This document shows, piece by piece, positions 10,015-19,305 of a stretch of 64,000 nt of DNA (position 1 is its first letter; every line of letters starts with the position of its first letter). The notes beneath the pieces are model-generated. The model did no database searches and was not told the DNA's origin. It worked only from the letters and a program-made list of their open reading frames with translations. Source of the DNA: Photobacterium halotolerans DSM 18316 (lineage in GTDB: Bacteria > Pseudomonadota > Gammaproteobacteria > Enterobacterales > Vibrionaceae); NCBI RefSeq assembly GCF_000425165.1, contig NZ_KE384321.1, positions 316,235 to 380,234 on the forward strand, read 5' to 3'. A program made the translations under genes and the position numbers.

Positions 10015-11163
10015 ATGTCAGAGATCCTGCGTTTATTTGACCAGCCGGTGGATCGCACCAAGAGCAACAGTACAAAATGGCTGAAGTATCAGGGACAGGA
10101 TGTCCTGCCAATGTGGGTGGCAGACAGTGACTTCAGAGTACCGGATGCGATTACACACGCCCTCCACCAGCATGTCGATCACGGCGTCTTTGGTTATGGT
10201 TCTGTGCCTGCATCGCTCAGCGAATTGCTCGTTGAGCGCATGGCGACCCTCTATAACTGGCAGATCAAACCGGAATGGATTGTTTATCTACCCGGTCTGG
10301 TCTGTGGTCTCAATCTGGCGGTTCGCGCCTGTACCGAGCAACATCAGGCGGTCGTCAGTCCAAAGCCGGTATACCCGAAATTTTTCAGCGCGGCAAAATA
10401 CGCTTCACGACCTCTGGCCTACTCCCCCGTGACATTGCAGCAAGGGCGCTGGCTGCTGGATTTAGCGGCGACAGAGATCCCGGCCGACAGCAAGCTGTTA
10501 CTGTTCTGTAACCCTTTAAATCCCGGCGGTACCGTCTACACACGTCAGGAGCTGGAGGCGCTGCACAGCTTTGCCAAAAAGCATGACCTGTATGTCTGTT
10601 CCGATGAAATCCACTGCGATTTGATCCTCAATGAGAACGCCCGCCATATTCCCTATGCCAGTCTGGATGACGATGCCGCACAGCGCTCCATCACCCTGAT
10701 AGCACCGAGCAAGACCTTTAACATTGCCGGCCTTGGCGCATCAATGGCCATCATTCCGAGTTTCGAGTTACGACGCCGTTTCAACCGTACACGGGCCGGT
10801 ATAGTACCTGAGGTCAATGTGCTGGCCTATACGGCCGCCGAGGCCGCGTACCGTGATTGCCAGCCGTGGCTCGACAGTCAGCTCCACTATCTGCGTCAGC
10901 ACAGAGACAGACTGATGACAGCCGTTAACAGCATGCCGGGGCTCACACTGCATCCGATTGAAGCAACCTATCTGGCCTGGATTGATGCCTCCGGCCTGCC
11001 TGTAGCAAACCCGCATGCCTTCTTCGAAGCTGCCGGTGTTGGCTTCTCGCCTGGTGCTGATTTTGGCGATGCCGGATTTGTCAGGATGAATTTTGGCTGT
11101 ACCCGCCAGACTTTAGAGCTGGCGCTATCGCGCATGAAGAACGCCATTGAATCAATCGGTTAA
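10015..11163 (+). CDS. PLP-dependent aminotransferase, MalY/PatB (C-S lyase) type
   Basis: A 382-residue class I/II fold-type I PLP enzyme. The N-terminal KWLKYQGQDVLPMWVADSDF is typical of MalY/PatB cystathionine beta-lyase-like proteins, where MWVADMDF is the hallmark. The cofactor site is complete: NPLNPGGTVY, then CSDEIHCDLI (Asp binding the pyridine nitrogen), then APSKTFNIAGL with the Schiff-base lysine. Such enzymes release thiol, pyruvate and ammonia from cystathionine or cysteine conjugates; the substrate here is not determined. GGAG precedes the ATG. It stands alone between a terminator and the VC2046-like gene. Confidence 0.88.
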   Translation: MSEILRLFDQPVDRTKSNSTKWLKYQGQDVLPMWVADSDFRVPDAITHALHQHVDHGVFGYGSVPASLSELLVERMATLYNWQIKPEWIVYLPGLVCGLNLAVRACTEQHQAVVSPKPVYPKFFSAAKYASRPLAYSPVTLQQGRWLLDLAATEIPADSKLLLFCNPLNPGGTVYTRQELEALHSFAKKHDLYVCSDEIHCDLILNENARHIPYASLDDDAAQRSITLIAPSKTFNIAGLGASMAIIPSFELRRRFNRTRAGIVPEVNVLAYTAAEAAYRDCQPWLDSQLHYLRQHRDRLMTAVNSMPGLTLHPIEATYLAWIDASGLPVANPHAFFEAAGVGFSPGADFGDAGFVRMNFGCTRQTLELALSRMKNAIESIG

Positions 11164-11251
11164 TAATTAGCCATCTGATAGCCAATCCCGCTAAAGATTT
11201 TCACTGACTGTCCGATAGAGATAACACTGGTTTTAATTTCTGTCGGACTCC

Positions 11252-11773
11252 ATGCAAATCCATACCATAGACAAAGCACAGCTTATCAATGAAGTGCAGC
11301 TTGGTAACCAGCTCAACCGCGCGGTTGAGCAGGGACGCCGATCTGACTTCGCACTGATGCTGGCTATGTTATCGCCGGATTATCTGGAAACCACACCGAC
11401 CGAAAAACCCCTGCCGCCTGCGACCACGGAAGAGCAACTGCGCTCCTATTTCGAGTTGCAAGACCCGCCGCCGCTGTCGACATCCGAGTTCTGCTATCCT
11501 CGCGGGGCGGAGCAGTCACGAGCATTCCATTATGGCGGGCTTTCCGCGACCCGCTTACTCAGCTCGCTGCAACCCATCGCGATGACGTTTCCTCCTCAGG
11601 ACACTAAAGGTTTGCCTGAAGAGCTGTACCATAACTTGTCTGGGCATGAGCGCCGCCGCCTGCCGCCCACCCAGCCGGAGCCCATTAAAGGGTCCCCGCA
11701 GGATCTCTACCTGAATCTTATCCGGGCCAAACGTTCCGCTGAAATGTATGGCGCCGTTGCTAAGGTCTGCTGA
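11252..11773 (+). CDS. VC2046/SO_2500 family protein, function unknown
   Basis: A 173-residue soluble protein resembling the uncharacterised VC2046/SO_2500 family of vibrios and shewanellas, judged from memory of its opening (LINEVQLGNQLNRAVEQGRRSDF-type sequence near residues 11-33). I see no catalytic motif, signal peptide or membrane segment. The C-terminal third holds two imperfect copies of G-x-P-x-(E/D)-L-Y-x-N-L with a basic tail, at about 120-136 and 147-163, joined by a proline-rich linker. It has no obvious functional link to its neighbours. Confidence 0.65.
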   Translation: MQIHTIDKAQLINEVQLGNQLNRAVEQGRRSDFALMLAMLSPDYLETTPTEKPLPPATTEEQLRSYFELQDPPPLSTSEFCYPRGAEQSRAFHYGGLSATRLLSSLQPIAMTFPPQDTKGLPEELYHNLSGHERRRLPPTQPEPIKGSPQDLYLNLIRAKRSAEMYGAVAKVC

Positions 11774-11851
11774 TCACCATCACCTTTTCTTTTCGTTATT
11801 TTTCAGTCAATTAAGAAATTTTTTCGCGACATCTCACAAAGTACTAAATTT

Positions 11852-11867
11852 CGTGACAAGTGTCATA
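11852..11867 (+). promoter_or_regulatory. Candidate CRP-type site upstream of the SDR gene
   Basis: CGTGA-CAAGTG-TCATA matches TGTGA-N6-TCACA at 8 of 10 half-site bases and is flanked by A/T-rich sequence. It is about 150 bases upstream of the SDR start. The inner TGACAAGTGTCA is also an inverted repeat, so another regulator is possible. Confidence 0.4.
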
Positions 11868-12020
11868 TGCCAAACAATTCAATGCCGCTTTACCTGCGGA
11901 CTTAACTAAGATTTAACACTAATGGAGTGTTATTCGTTTATTGAATAGTTAGGGTGAAGTTGGTTAAAACCGTCATTGCTGTTACGACTTCTAGGTATCC
12001 ACATATAGGAAGATTGCGCT

Positions 12021-12710
12021 ATGAATATTGCAGACTCAGTTATTCTTATTACTGCTGCAGGCTGCCCATTAGGAAAAGCTGCATCGTTCCATTTCTCCTC
12101 ATTAGGCGCACGGATTGCCCTGGTAGATACAGACAGTGAACGATTACACATTAACCATCAGGAATGCTTAGCCAAAGGCAGTGAGTGCTATGCCCTTTGT
12201 CTTTCCGATAATAAAGAAGCCACTATCGCCAGTGCCATTAATGCGGTTCACGAGCAATACGGAAAAATCGATGTACTGATTAACTGCTGGCTGGGTATTG
12301 ATATCCCCATGCTCTTAACCCAGACTTCGGTTGAAGAATTCTGCCAGCTCATGACAGAAGGCACATCGGCATTTCTTTCCTTTGGCAAACAAACCGCAAG
12401 CTACATGCGCGAACATCATCAGTCCGGTGTGATTATCAATTTAGCCGCTTGCCGGCCGGATAACCCCGTACCTTTGAGCAGTAGCTCCAAAGCCATGCTG
12501 GCGGGCTTTACTCAAAGCTGGTCCAAAGAGCTGGCGCAATACAAGATTCGTGTCGGTGGCGTGTTCCCGCTGATTTTTGATGAGCGGCATGATCTGCCAC
12601 CCAGTACCCTGCTCAGCCTGCCAATGCAGTATGAAATTGCCCGTAGCGCTGAGTACATAGTCTCGAATGACTATTTCAACGGCAGAATGATTGAAGCGGA
12701 AGTGGTCTGA
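12021..12710 (+). CDS. Degenerate short-chain dehydrogenase (probable pseudo-enzyme)
   Basis: A 229-residue protein of the classical SDR fold. The N-terminal beta-alpha-beta is recognisable (ILITAAGCPLG for TGxxxGxG), and LVDTD follows strand 2. Three of the four catalytic-tetrad positions are changed by my alignment: Asn to Glu113, Ser to Ala142/143 (NLAAC), and Tyr to Ser153 in SSSSK; only Lys157 is kept. The NNAG motif reads NCWL. The frame is intact and well formed, with AGGAAG 8 bases before the ATG, so this looks like a selected non-catalytic protein rather than a decaying one. A binding or regulatory role is inference. It converges on adhE. Confidence 0.8.
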   Translation: MNIADSVILITAAGCPLGKAASFHFSSLGARIALVDTDSERLHINHQECLAKGSECYALCLSDNKEATIASAINAVHEQYGKIDVLINCWLGIDIPMLLTQTSVEEFCQLMTEGTSAFLSFGKQTASYMREHHQSGVIINLAACRPDNPVPLSSSSKAMLAGFTQSWSKELAQYKIRVGGVFPLIFDERHDLPPSTLLSLPMQYEIARSAEYIVSNDYFNGRMIEAEVV

Positions 12711-12787
12711 TCCCCCTGTCGCATCAGCGAGTCCGGTCAGTGCCCTCGCAATCACTCACGCCGCAGGCAGTGATGTATCAGACGGCA

Positions 12788-12819
12788 TAAAAAAACCCGC
12801 CAGATGGCGGGTTTTTGTT
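12788..12819. terminator. Bidirectional terminator between the SDR gene and adhE
   Basis: The 11-bp perfect stem AAAAACCCGCC / GGCGGGTTTTT with an AGAT loop lies between convergent genes and carries A and T runs serving both strands. Confidence 0.9.
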
Positions 12820-12838
12820 TCACTCAATTGATTGGTTA

Positions 12839-15553
12839 TCAAGCCTTAGCAGCAACCTTTTTGCTTTTTGCCGCCGGTACTACCCGAATGACCTCTGCAG
12901 GTTTTTGATCTGCATTTTTCTTAATGACAGTCGTGCCTTCAAAGGTGTCACCTTCGACATACGCCTTTCCGTAATAAGAAGCCAGCAGTACCTCTTTCAG
13001 CTCTGCAATCAGCGGATAACGCGGGTTCGCGCCGGTACACTGATCATCAAAGGCTTCAACAGCCAGTTCATCCAGTTTCGCCAGGAAGTCAGATTCTGAC
13101 ACCCCTGCTGCCTGAATGGACTTAGGAATATCCAAATCGTCTTTCAGTTCATCCAGCCAGCTCAGCAGGCGCTCAATTTTCTGTGCGGTACGGTCGCCGG
13201 GCTGAGAAAGGCCCAGGTGATCGGCCACTTCGGCATAGCGACGACGAGCTTGCGGGCGGTCGTACTGAGAGAAAGCCGTCTGCTTGGTTGGATTGTCGTT
13301 CGCGTTATAACGCACCACATTCGCGATCAACAAGGCATTTGCCAGACCATGCGGAATATGGAACTCGGCACCAATCTTGTGCGCCATGGAGTGACACACC
13401 CCCAGAAACGCATTGGCAAATGCAATACCGGCGATGGTTGCCGCGTTATGGACTTTCTCGCGGGCAACCGGGTCTTTCGCCCCGTTGGCATAGCTGGAAG
13501 GCAGGTATTGCTTGAGCAGTTGCAGTGCCTGCAATGCCTGACCATCAGAATACTCGTTTGCCAGCACAGAGACATAGGCTTCCAACGCATGGGTCACTGC
13601 GTCATAACCACCAAACGCAGTCAGTGATTTTGGCATGTTCATCACCAGATTGGCATCGACAATTGCCATCTGAGGTGTCAGCTCATAATCAGCCAGCGGG
13701 TATTTTGCGCCTGTCTCATCATCGGTGACAACCGCAAACGGCGTCACTTCAGAACCCGTCCCTGAAGTGGTTGTAATACAGACCAACTCTGCTTTTTTGC
13801 CCATTTTCGGGAATTTGTAGATACGTTTACGGATATCCATAAAGCGCATCGCCAGCTCTTCGAAGTGGGTTTCCGGATGCTCATACATCACCCACATGAT
13901 TTTCGCGGCGTCCATCGGTGAACCGCCGCCCAGTGCGATAATCACATCAGGCTGGAAGCTCTTCATGGCTTCTGCACCTTTCTTGACGACGCTCAGCGTT
14001 GGGTCGGCTTCCACATCGTAGAAAGCATGGACATCGATGCCCTGTGCTTTGAGTAACGTCATCACTTCATCGGCATAGCCGTTGTTGAACAGGAAACGGT
14101 CGGTCACCAGAAAGGCACGTTTCTTATCTTCCAGATCCGTCAGCGCCACAGGCAGGCTGCCACGGCGGAAATAGATCGACTTAGGCAGTTTGTGCCACAG
14201 CATATTTTCAGCTCGCTTCGCCACTGTTTTTTTGTTAATCAAATGCTTAGGCCCGACGTTTTCAGAGATAGAGTTCCCCCCCCATGAACCGCAGCCCAAG
14301 GTCAATGATGGCGCTATGTTGAAGTTGTACAGATCACCGATACCGCCATGAGTAGTCGGGATATTGACCAGAATTCGCGCGGTTTTCAGCTTATCGCCAA
14401 AATATTTAATGCGATCTTCATTGATATCCTGGTTGGTGTACAAGCCCGAGGTATGACCAATACCGCCAAGATCAACCATCTTGCAGGCCATATCTACCGC
14501 ATCTTCGAAGGTTTTGGCACGGAACATCCCCAGGGTTGGCGACAGTTTCTCGTGGGCAAACTCTTCATCGATCGTGATGGCCTCACCTTCACCAATCAGC
14601 ACCTTAGTATCCGAGGGCACTGACACCCCTGCCATTTCAGCAATTTTTGTCGCTGGCTGGCCGACGATGTCGGCATTCAGGCTGCCTTCAATCAAAATCA
14701 CTTTGCGGACTTTATCGGCCTCTTCTTTGCTCAGTACATACCCTTTATGGCTGGCAAAACGCGCTTTCACCTCGTCATAAATTTCATCCATTACGATCAC
14801 GGCCTGCTCTGAGGCACACACCACGCCGTTATCAAATGTCTTAGACATCAGCACAGATGCCACCGCGCGTTTTACATCGGCCGTTTCATCAATCACCACA
14901 GGCACATTACCTGCGCCGACGCCAATGGCCGGTTTGCCTGATGAGTATGCGGCTTTCACCATGCCCGGACCACCAGTGGCCAGGATCAGATTAAGATCCG
15001 GGTGCTTCATCAGGGCATTGGACAATTCCACCGAAGGCTGATCGATCCAGCCAATGATATCTTTCGGTGCACCAGCCGCGACGGCGGCATCCAACACCAG
15101 TTTTGCCGCAGCGTTGGTCGATTCTTTCGCCCGTGGGTGCGGAGAGAAAATAATACCGTTACGGGTTTTGAGTGAAATCAGGGATTTGAAGATAGCGGTT
15201 GAGGTTGGGTTTGTCGTCGGCACAATGCCGCAGATAATACCGACAGGCTCTGCAATAGTGATGGTGCCGAACTCGTCATTCTCTTCCAGAATGCCGCAAG
15301 TCTTTTCGTCTTTGTATTTGTTGTAAATAAATTCAGAGGCAAAGTGGTTTTTGATCACCTTGTCTTCAACGATCCCCATACCGGACTCTTGTACGGCTTG
15401 CTGGGCCAGAGGAATACGGGCATTGTTTGCCGCCAGAGAGGCGGCACGGAAAATCTTGTCTACTTGCTCCTGCGAGTAGGTGGCAAAAATCTTCTGTGCG
15501 GCTTTTACACGGGCAACCATTGCATCGAGTTCTGCCAAATTCGTTACAGGCAT
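12839..15553 (-). CDS. adhE: Bifunctional acetaldehyde-CoA / alcohol dehydrogenase AdhE
   Basis: A 904-residue fusion that reduces acetyl-CoA to acetaldehyde and then ethanol, re-oxidising NADH in fermentation. The N-terminal aldehyde dehydrogenase half carries the catalytic Cys246 in NGVVCASEQ. The C-terminal iron-dependent alcohol dehydrogenase half shows [13 protein letters not shown] and the metal-binding histidines in [20 protein letters not shown]. Family members assemble into spirosomes. An in-frame TTG lies 2 codons upstream, but the ATG used has GGAG 8 bases before it and starts MPVTNLAEL, as in E. coli. A Lys/Ala-rich tail makes it about a dozen residues longer than E. coli AdhE. 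An FNR-like box lies upstream. Confidence 0.98.
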   Translation of the reverse strand: MPVTNLAELDAMVARVKAAQKIFATYSQEQVDKIFRAASLAANNARIPLAQQAVQESGMGIVEDKVIKNHFASEFIYNKYKDEKTCGILEENDEFGTITIAEPVGIICGIVPTTNPTSTAIFKSLISLKTRNGIIFSPHPRAKESTNAAAKLVLDAAVAAGAPKDIIGWIDQPSVELSNALMKHPDLNLILATGGPGMVKAAYSSGKPAIGVGAGNVPVVIDETADVKRAVASVLMSKTFDNGVVCASEQAVIVMDEIYDEVKARFASHKGYVLSKEEADKVRKVILIEGSLNADIVGQPATKIAEMAGVSVPSDTKVLIGEGEAITIDEEFAHEKLSPTLGMFRAKTFEDAVDMACKMVDLGGIGHTSGLYTNQDINEDRIKYFGDKLKTARILVNIPTTHGGIGDLYNFNIAPSLTLGCGSWGGNSISENVGPKHLINKKTVAKRAENMLWHKLPKSIYFRRGSLPVALTDLEDKKRAFLVTDRFLFNNGYADEVMTLLKAQGIDVHAFYDVEADPTLSVVKKGAEAMKSFQPDVIIALGGGSPMDAAKIMWVMYEHPETHFEELAMRFMDIRKRIYKFPKMGKKAELVCITTTSGTGSEVTPFAVVTDDETGAKYPLADYELTPQMAIVDANLVMNMPKSLTAFGGYDAVTHALEAYVSVLANEYSDGQALQALQLLKQYLPSSYANGAKDPVAREKVHNAATIAGIAFANAFLGVCHSMAHKIGAEFHIPHGLANALLIANVVRYNANDNPTKQTAFSQYDRPQARRRYAEVADHLGLSQPGDRTAQKIERLLSWLDELKDDLDIPKSIQAAGVSESDFLAKLDELAVEAFDDQCTGANPRYPLIAELKEVLLASYYGKAYVEGDTFEGTTVIKKNADQKPAEVIRVVPAAKSKKVAAKA

Positions 15554-16200
15554 AGTCAAACTCCTAACTTTAAGATTGAAAACTTTTTAGTAAGGATACG
15601 TCTCTGATTCCTTGCCATGAGAGCGCTTATCACCGATTGAGCACACTTAGTAAATTGCTTTCAAAACTGATTTTATGACTTCATTGTCAGGTGAGGCTTG
15701 ATCTGGATCATGCTAAGCGCACACGACACCAGGATACAACCATCAACAAAAAAGAAATTAAATCAATTATTTAAAAGGCAATTCAATTAAAACCATTCAC
15801 AAAACAAATAGTTAAACATCAGACAACATGAATATAAATTTCATATTAGTAATTTTATTTCATGATGAGGCAACAGATTGACTTCCCAAACGGCTACTGG
15901 CAAATACCCCGTTATGGGTAGAATTCACGCAACATAAAGCCTAATCCAGTAAGGTTCAGAACGACAATGTCATTGTATGACTTTTTTACCACCAATAAGC
16001 AACAAAGCGCATTTATTTGGTGGGAAAAATCATAATAACAAAGAGAAACAGTGAGATAGGAGCAATCAACCTGACCCTGCCCTGCTGCTGCAAGCCAGAT
16101 CAACTCTTACCGGCAGCAAGTGCACACAGCGCGGAAATGGCTCTGGCAAAGGTTGCGACTCTTAAGTATGCTTTATTTTTCAATCACTCAGATGTTATTT
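15554..16200. other. Long divergent regulatory region, adhE / potassium channel
   Basis: About 650 AT-rich bases with no supported gene. It should hold the anaerobically regulated adhE promoter and leader on the minus strand and the channel promoter on the plus strand. An FNR-type box is the one convincing element. A 63-codon minus-strand frame near 16.0 kb has no Shine-Dalgarno and looks spurious. Several A/T tracts could bind H-NS. Confidence 0.55.
15698..15711 (-). promoter_or_regulatory. FNR-type box upstream of adhE
   Basis: TTGAT-CTGG-ATCAT matches the FNR consensus TTGAT-N4-ATCAA at 9 of 10 specified bases. It is about 145 bases from the adhE start, which fits activation of a fermentative gene at low oxygen. 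Confidence 0.6.
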
Positions 16201-17049
16201 ATGTCCCACTCAACACTAAAAGAAAGACTTTATATCATTATTTTTGGCACCCACACCCCGGCGGGCAAAGCATTTGATATTGCATTAATTCTGACCATAC
16301 TGGCATCGATCATTGTGCTGATGCTCGGGTCTGTCAGCCCGATAAGCCAGGAGTGGGGACAGGTGTTCTACCTGATGGAATGGGGATTTACACTGATCTT
16401 TACGCTTGAATATCTGCTCAGGCTGTACTGCTCTCCCAAGCCAACTGCGTATGCCCGAAGTTTTTACGGCCTGGTCGATTTTCTGGCTATTTTACCCACC
16501 TATCTGGTGTTTTTTTTCCCGGCCGCGCACTACCTGATGGTCATCCGGCTACTGAGGGTAATGCGCATATTTCGGGTATTAAAGCTGGTGCGCTATCTGC
16601 AGGATTCTAATTTGCTGCTGAGGTCATTATTACAATCCAGCCGCAAGATTTTTATCTTTTTCACCACAGTCGCGATACTGGTCACTGTGTTTGGCTCGCT
16701 TATGTTTGTGATTGAAGGACCAGAACATGGTTTTACCAGCATTCCTTACAGTATTTACTGGGCCATAGTGACCTTAACAACTGTAGGTTATGGTGACCTG
16801 GTGCCTCAGACGGATCTCGGCAAAACACTCGCCTCTTTCACTATGCTGCTGGGTTACTCCATCATTGCCATCCCCACCGGCATTATCACCGCTGAAATTG
16901 GCCATCAGAGTCAGTTGCACCGAACCCTGGTGAAATGCATGAACTGCTCCCGTTCGGGTCATGAGCCCGATGCCATCTTCTGTAAACACTGCGGCAGCGA
17001 ACTCGCACACCCCGATGACAGGGTAGTCACAGCGCCTGCCACCCAATGA
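16201..17049 (+). CDS. Voltage-gated potassium channel with C-terminal zinc ribbon
   Basis: A 282-residue six-helix channel of the inner membrane. The S4 sensor has Arg/Lys spaced every three or four residues (RLLRVMRIFRVLKLVRYL, about 116-133). A pore loop carries the potassium filter TVGYGD at 194-199. After S6 the cytoplasmic tail contains two CxxC pairs (Cys246, Cys249, Cys261, Cys264), a small zinc ribbon. The start is uncertain: this ATG matches the family start LKERLYIIIFG, but in-frame ATGs lie 3 and 11 codons upstream and a GTG 27 codons upstream, none with a strong Shine-Dalgarno. The ribbon could sense metal or redox or bind a partner; that is inference. Confidence 0.85.
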   Translation: MSHSTLKERLYIIIFGTHTPAGKAFDIALILTILASIIVLMLGSVSPISQEWGQVFYLMEWGFTLIFTLEYLLRLYCSPKPTAYARSFYGLVDFLAILPTYLVFFFPAAHYLMVIRLLRVMRIFRVLKLVRYLQDSNLLLRSLLQSSRKIFIFFTTVAILVTVFGSLMFVIEGPEHGFTSIPYSIYWAIVTLTTVGYGDLVPQTDLGKTLASFTMLLGYSIIAIPTGIITAEIGHQSQLHRTLVKCMNCSRSGHEPDAIFCKHCGSELAHPDDRVVTAPATQ

Positions 17050-17080
17050 TCTCAGAATAACGAATACGATCAGCACGCAC

Positions 17081-17107
17081 AAAAAAGCCCTCGCAAGAGG
17101 GCTTTTT
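17081..17107. terminator. Bidirectional terminator between the channel gene and cysS
   Basis: AAAAAAGCCCTC / GAGGGCTTTTT with a GCAA tetraloop lies between two convergent genes. Confidence 0.9.
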
Positions 17108-17137
17108 CACTCAGCTGTCCAATGATCCGATAAACGG

Positions 17138-18517
17138 TTATTTACGACGCCAGGTCGTGCCTTGCGGGCCATCCTCAAGAATAATCCCCATGGCGGTCAG
17201 CGTATCGCGGGCGGCATCTGCTGCTGCCCAGTCCTTCGCCGCACGGGCATCCAGACGTTGCTGGATCAGTGATTCAATCTCAGCCACATCGTCTGCCTTT
17301 GCACTGCTTTGCAGGAAGGTTTCAGGATCCTGCGCCAGCAGTCCCAGCACTTCAGCCAGTGCGCGCAGTTGAGCACCGAGCGCTGACGCCGCCTTCAGAT
17401 CTTCACCTTTCAGGCGGTTAATCTCACGCGCCATATCAAACATCACAGAGTAAGCTTCAGGCGTATTGAAGTCATCATCCATCGCCGTGGTAAAGCGCTC
17501 AATGAAGGCTTCACCACCCTGTACGGCAACATCCGTATCCAGACCACGCAGTGCCGTATACAGACGCTCCAGCGCGGAACGTGCTTGCTTCAGGTTCTCT
17601 TCGCTGTAATTGAGCTGGCTGCGATAATGGCCAGACATCAGGAAATAACGAACCGTTTCAGCATCGTAATGCCCCAGCACGTCACGGATGGTGAAGAAGT
17701 TACCCAGTGATTTGGACATCTTCTCACGATCAACCATCACCATACCGCTGTGCATCCAGGTATTCACATACTGGGTATCATGGGCGCAGCAGGATTGCGC
17801 AATTTCATTTTCGTGATGCGGGAACTGAAGATCAGAGCCGCCGCCGTGAATGTCAAAATGATCACCCAGAATGGCAGAGTTCATCGCAGAACATTCAATG
17901 TGCCAACCCGGACGGCCAGGTCCCCATGGCGATTCCCAGGTCGGTTCGCCCGGCTTGGACATTTTCCACAGCACGAAATCCAGCGGGCTGCGTTTTGCCG
18001 TTTCAATGTCAACACGCGCACCGGCCTGCAACTGTTCCAGATCCTGGCCAGACAGCTTGCCGTATTCGTCAAACTTACTGACTTCAAACATCACGTCGCC
18101 ATTGTCTGCCACGTACGCGAAACCGCGTTCAATCAGGCGTTCACACAGCGCAATAATTTCCGGAATGAATTTGGTTGCACGAGGCTCAATATCCGGACGC
18201 GCCATACCCAGGGCATCAAAATCGGCGTACATTTCGCCAATCAGACGCTCGGTCAGAGAATCACAGCTTTCACCGTTTTCTGCTGCGCGTTTAATAATTT
18301 TATCGTCAATATCTGTGATATTACGGACAAATGTCAGATCATAGCCGCTGTAACGTAAGTAGCGTGATACCACATCGAATGCAACAAAAGTGCGGCCGTG
18401 GCCGATGTGACATAAATCGTAAATAGTAACCCCGCAGACGTACATGCCTATTTTGCCAGGCACTATGGGTTTAAATTCCTCTTTTTGTCTAGTCAGTGAG
18501 TTATAGATCTTTAACAT
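17138..18517 (-). CDS. cysS: Cysteine--tRNA ligase
   Basis: A 459-residue class I synthetase charging tRNA-Cys. The HIGH-type signature is [13 protein letters not shown] near residue 35, and the KMSKS loop is [10 protein letters not shown] near 270. [13 protein letters not shown] supplies the first zinc ligand, and HIECSAMN and [10 protein letters not shown] supply later zinc or active-site residues. The C-terminal helical anticodon-binding part is complete. Length equals the usual approximately 460. The ATG has only a weak Shine-Dalgarno. It is divergent from ppiB, as in many gammaproteobacteria. Confidence 0.98.
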   Translation of the reverse strand: MLKIYNSLTRQKEEFKPIVPGKIGMYVCGVTIYDLCHIGHGRTFVAFDVVSRYLRYSGYDLTFVRNITDIDDKIIKRAAENGESCDSLTERLIGEMYADFDALGMARPDIEPRATKFIPEIIALCERLIERGFAYVADNGDVMFEVSKFDEYGKLSGQDLEQLQAGARVDIETAKRSPLDFVLWKMSKPGEPTWESPWGPGRPGWHIECSAMNSAILGDHFDIHGGGSDLQFPHHENEIAQSCCAHDTQYVNTWMHSGMVMVDREKMSKSLGNFFTIRDVLGHYDAETVRYFLMSGHYRSQLNYSEENLKQARSALERLYTALRGLDTDVAVQGGEAFIERFTTAMDDDFNTPEAYSVMFDMAREINRLKGEDLKAASALGAQLRALAEVLGLLAQDPETFLQSSAKADDVAEIESLIQQRLDARAAKDWAAADAARDTLTAMGIILEDGPQGTTWRRK

Positions 18518-18560
18518 GTCTGATAATTACTCATTTCGGGGGTTACGATTCAAAGGGCTG

Positions 18561-18566
18561 ATTATA
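18561..18566 (-). promoter_or_regulatory. Candidate -10 element of cysS
   Basis: A perfect TATAAT on the minus strand about 45 bases before the cysS ATG. The -35 position 17 bases away matches poorly (CTAGCA), so an activator or a leader hairpin may contribute. Confidence 0.4.
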
Positions 18567-18692
18567 CCCAAGTCGCCTCAAGATGCTAGGTTCAGCGCGA
18601 TTGGTATGGTTGACTGGCACAGTATCGGTTTTCCCAATCCCAACCCTCTTCTATAGTTATAGAATTAACCTGGTTCACCTGTATAAACTGTA

Positions 18693-18720
18693 TTGACGCT
18701 TTGCCTTAGTTCGTTAGAAT
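18693..18720 (+). promoter_or_regulatory. Sigma-70 promoter of ppiB
   Basis: TTGACG (5 of 6), a 16-base spacer and TAGAAT (5 of 6) end 40 bases before the ppiB ATG. Confidence 0.65.
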
Positions 18721-18760
18721 TCAGGGTTTAAAGCAATACACTCCAGTTAAGGATAAGCTC

Positions 18761-19258
18761 ATGGTAACGCTTCACACCACTTTTGGTGATATTAAAATCC
18801 AGCTCAACACAGAAAAAGCCCCGGAAACCAGTGCGAACTTCCTGCAGTACTGCCGTGACGGTTTCTACAATGGTACGCTGTTTCACCGTGTGATTGACGG
18901 CTTCATGGTTCAGGGCGGCGGTATGGCGTCCGGCATGGTTGAAAAAGAAACCCGTGCGCCAATCAAGAATGAAGCTAACAATGGTCTGAGCAACAAAACT
19001 GGCAGCATTGCGATGGCCCGTACCATGGAGCCGCATTCCGCAAGCTCTCAATTCTTCATCAACGTGAATGATAACAACTTCCTGGATTTCAAATCTGAAA
19101 CACCGGATGGTTGGGGATACTGCGTATTTGGTGAAGTGGTTGAAGGTATGGATATCGTCAACAAGATCAAAGCGGTTGCGACAGGTAACTGGGGCTATGT
19201 CCATCAGGACGTGCCGGTTGACGAAGTTGTCATCAATTCTGTTACCATCGAAGAATAA
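18761..19258 (+). CDS. ppiB: Peptidyl-prolyl cis-trans isomerase B (cytoplasmic cyclophilin)
   Basis: A 165-residue single-domain cyclophilin that accelerates proline isomerisation during folding. There is no signal peptide, so it is the cytoplasmic PpiB rather than PpiA. The catalytic loop [13 protein letters not shown] (active-site Arg) and [10 protein letters not shown] with the downstream [13 protein letters not shown] are conserved. AAGGAT precedes the ATG. It is divergent from cysS and followed after 47 bases by lpxH, the same cysS / ppiB-lpxH arrangement as in E. coli. Confidence 0.97.
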   Translation: MVTLHTTFGDIKIQLNTEKAPETSANFLQYCRDGFYNGTLFHRVIDGFMVQGGGMASGMVEKETRAPIKNEANNGLSNKTGSIAMARTMEPHSASSQFFINVNDNNFLDFKSETPDGWGYCVFGEVVEGMDIVNKIKAVATGNWGYVHQDVPVDEVVINSVTIEE

Positions 19259-19268
19259 TTTCCTGCCA

Positions 19269-19293
19269 AGGTGGCCGTTCATACCGGCCACCT
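19269..19293 (+). repeat. Hairpin between ppiB and lpxH
   Basis: The perfect 9-bp stem AGGTGGCCG / CGGCCACCT encloses a 7-nt loop, 12 bases before the lpxH start. There is no T-run. It may stabilise the ppiB 3' end or dampen read-through into lpxH. Confidence 0.55.
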
Positions 19294-19305
19294 GTCTCAA
19301 TACTT

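Noticed and set aside
15780-15800. A Rex operator in the adhE upstream region
   Set aside because: TTGTGAA is present as one half, but the second half does not match; one half-site in AT-rich DNA is expected by chance.
15912-16103. A 63-codon minus-strand frame in the adhE / channel gap
   Set aside because: No ribosome site, no family and atypical composition. The gap is better read as regulatory.
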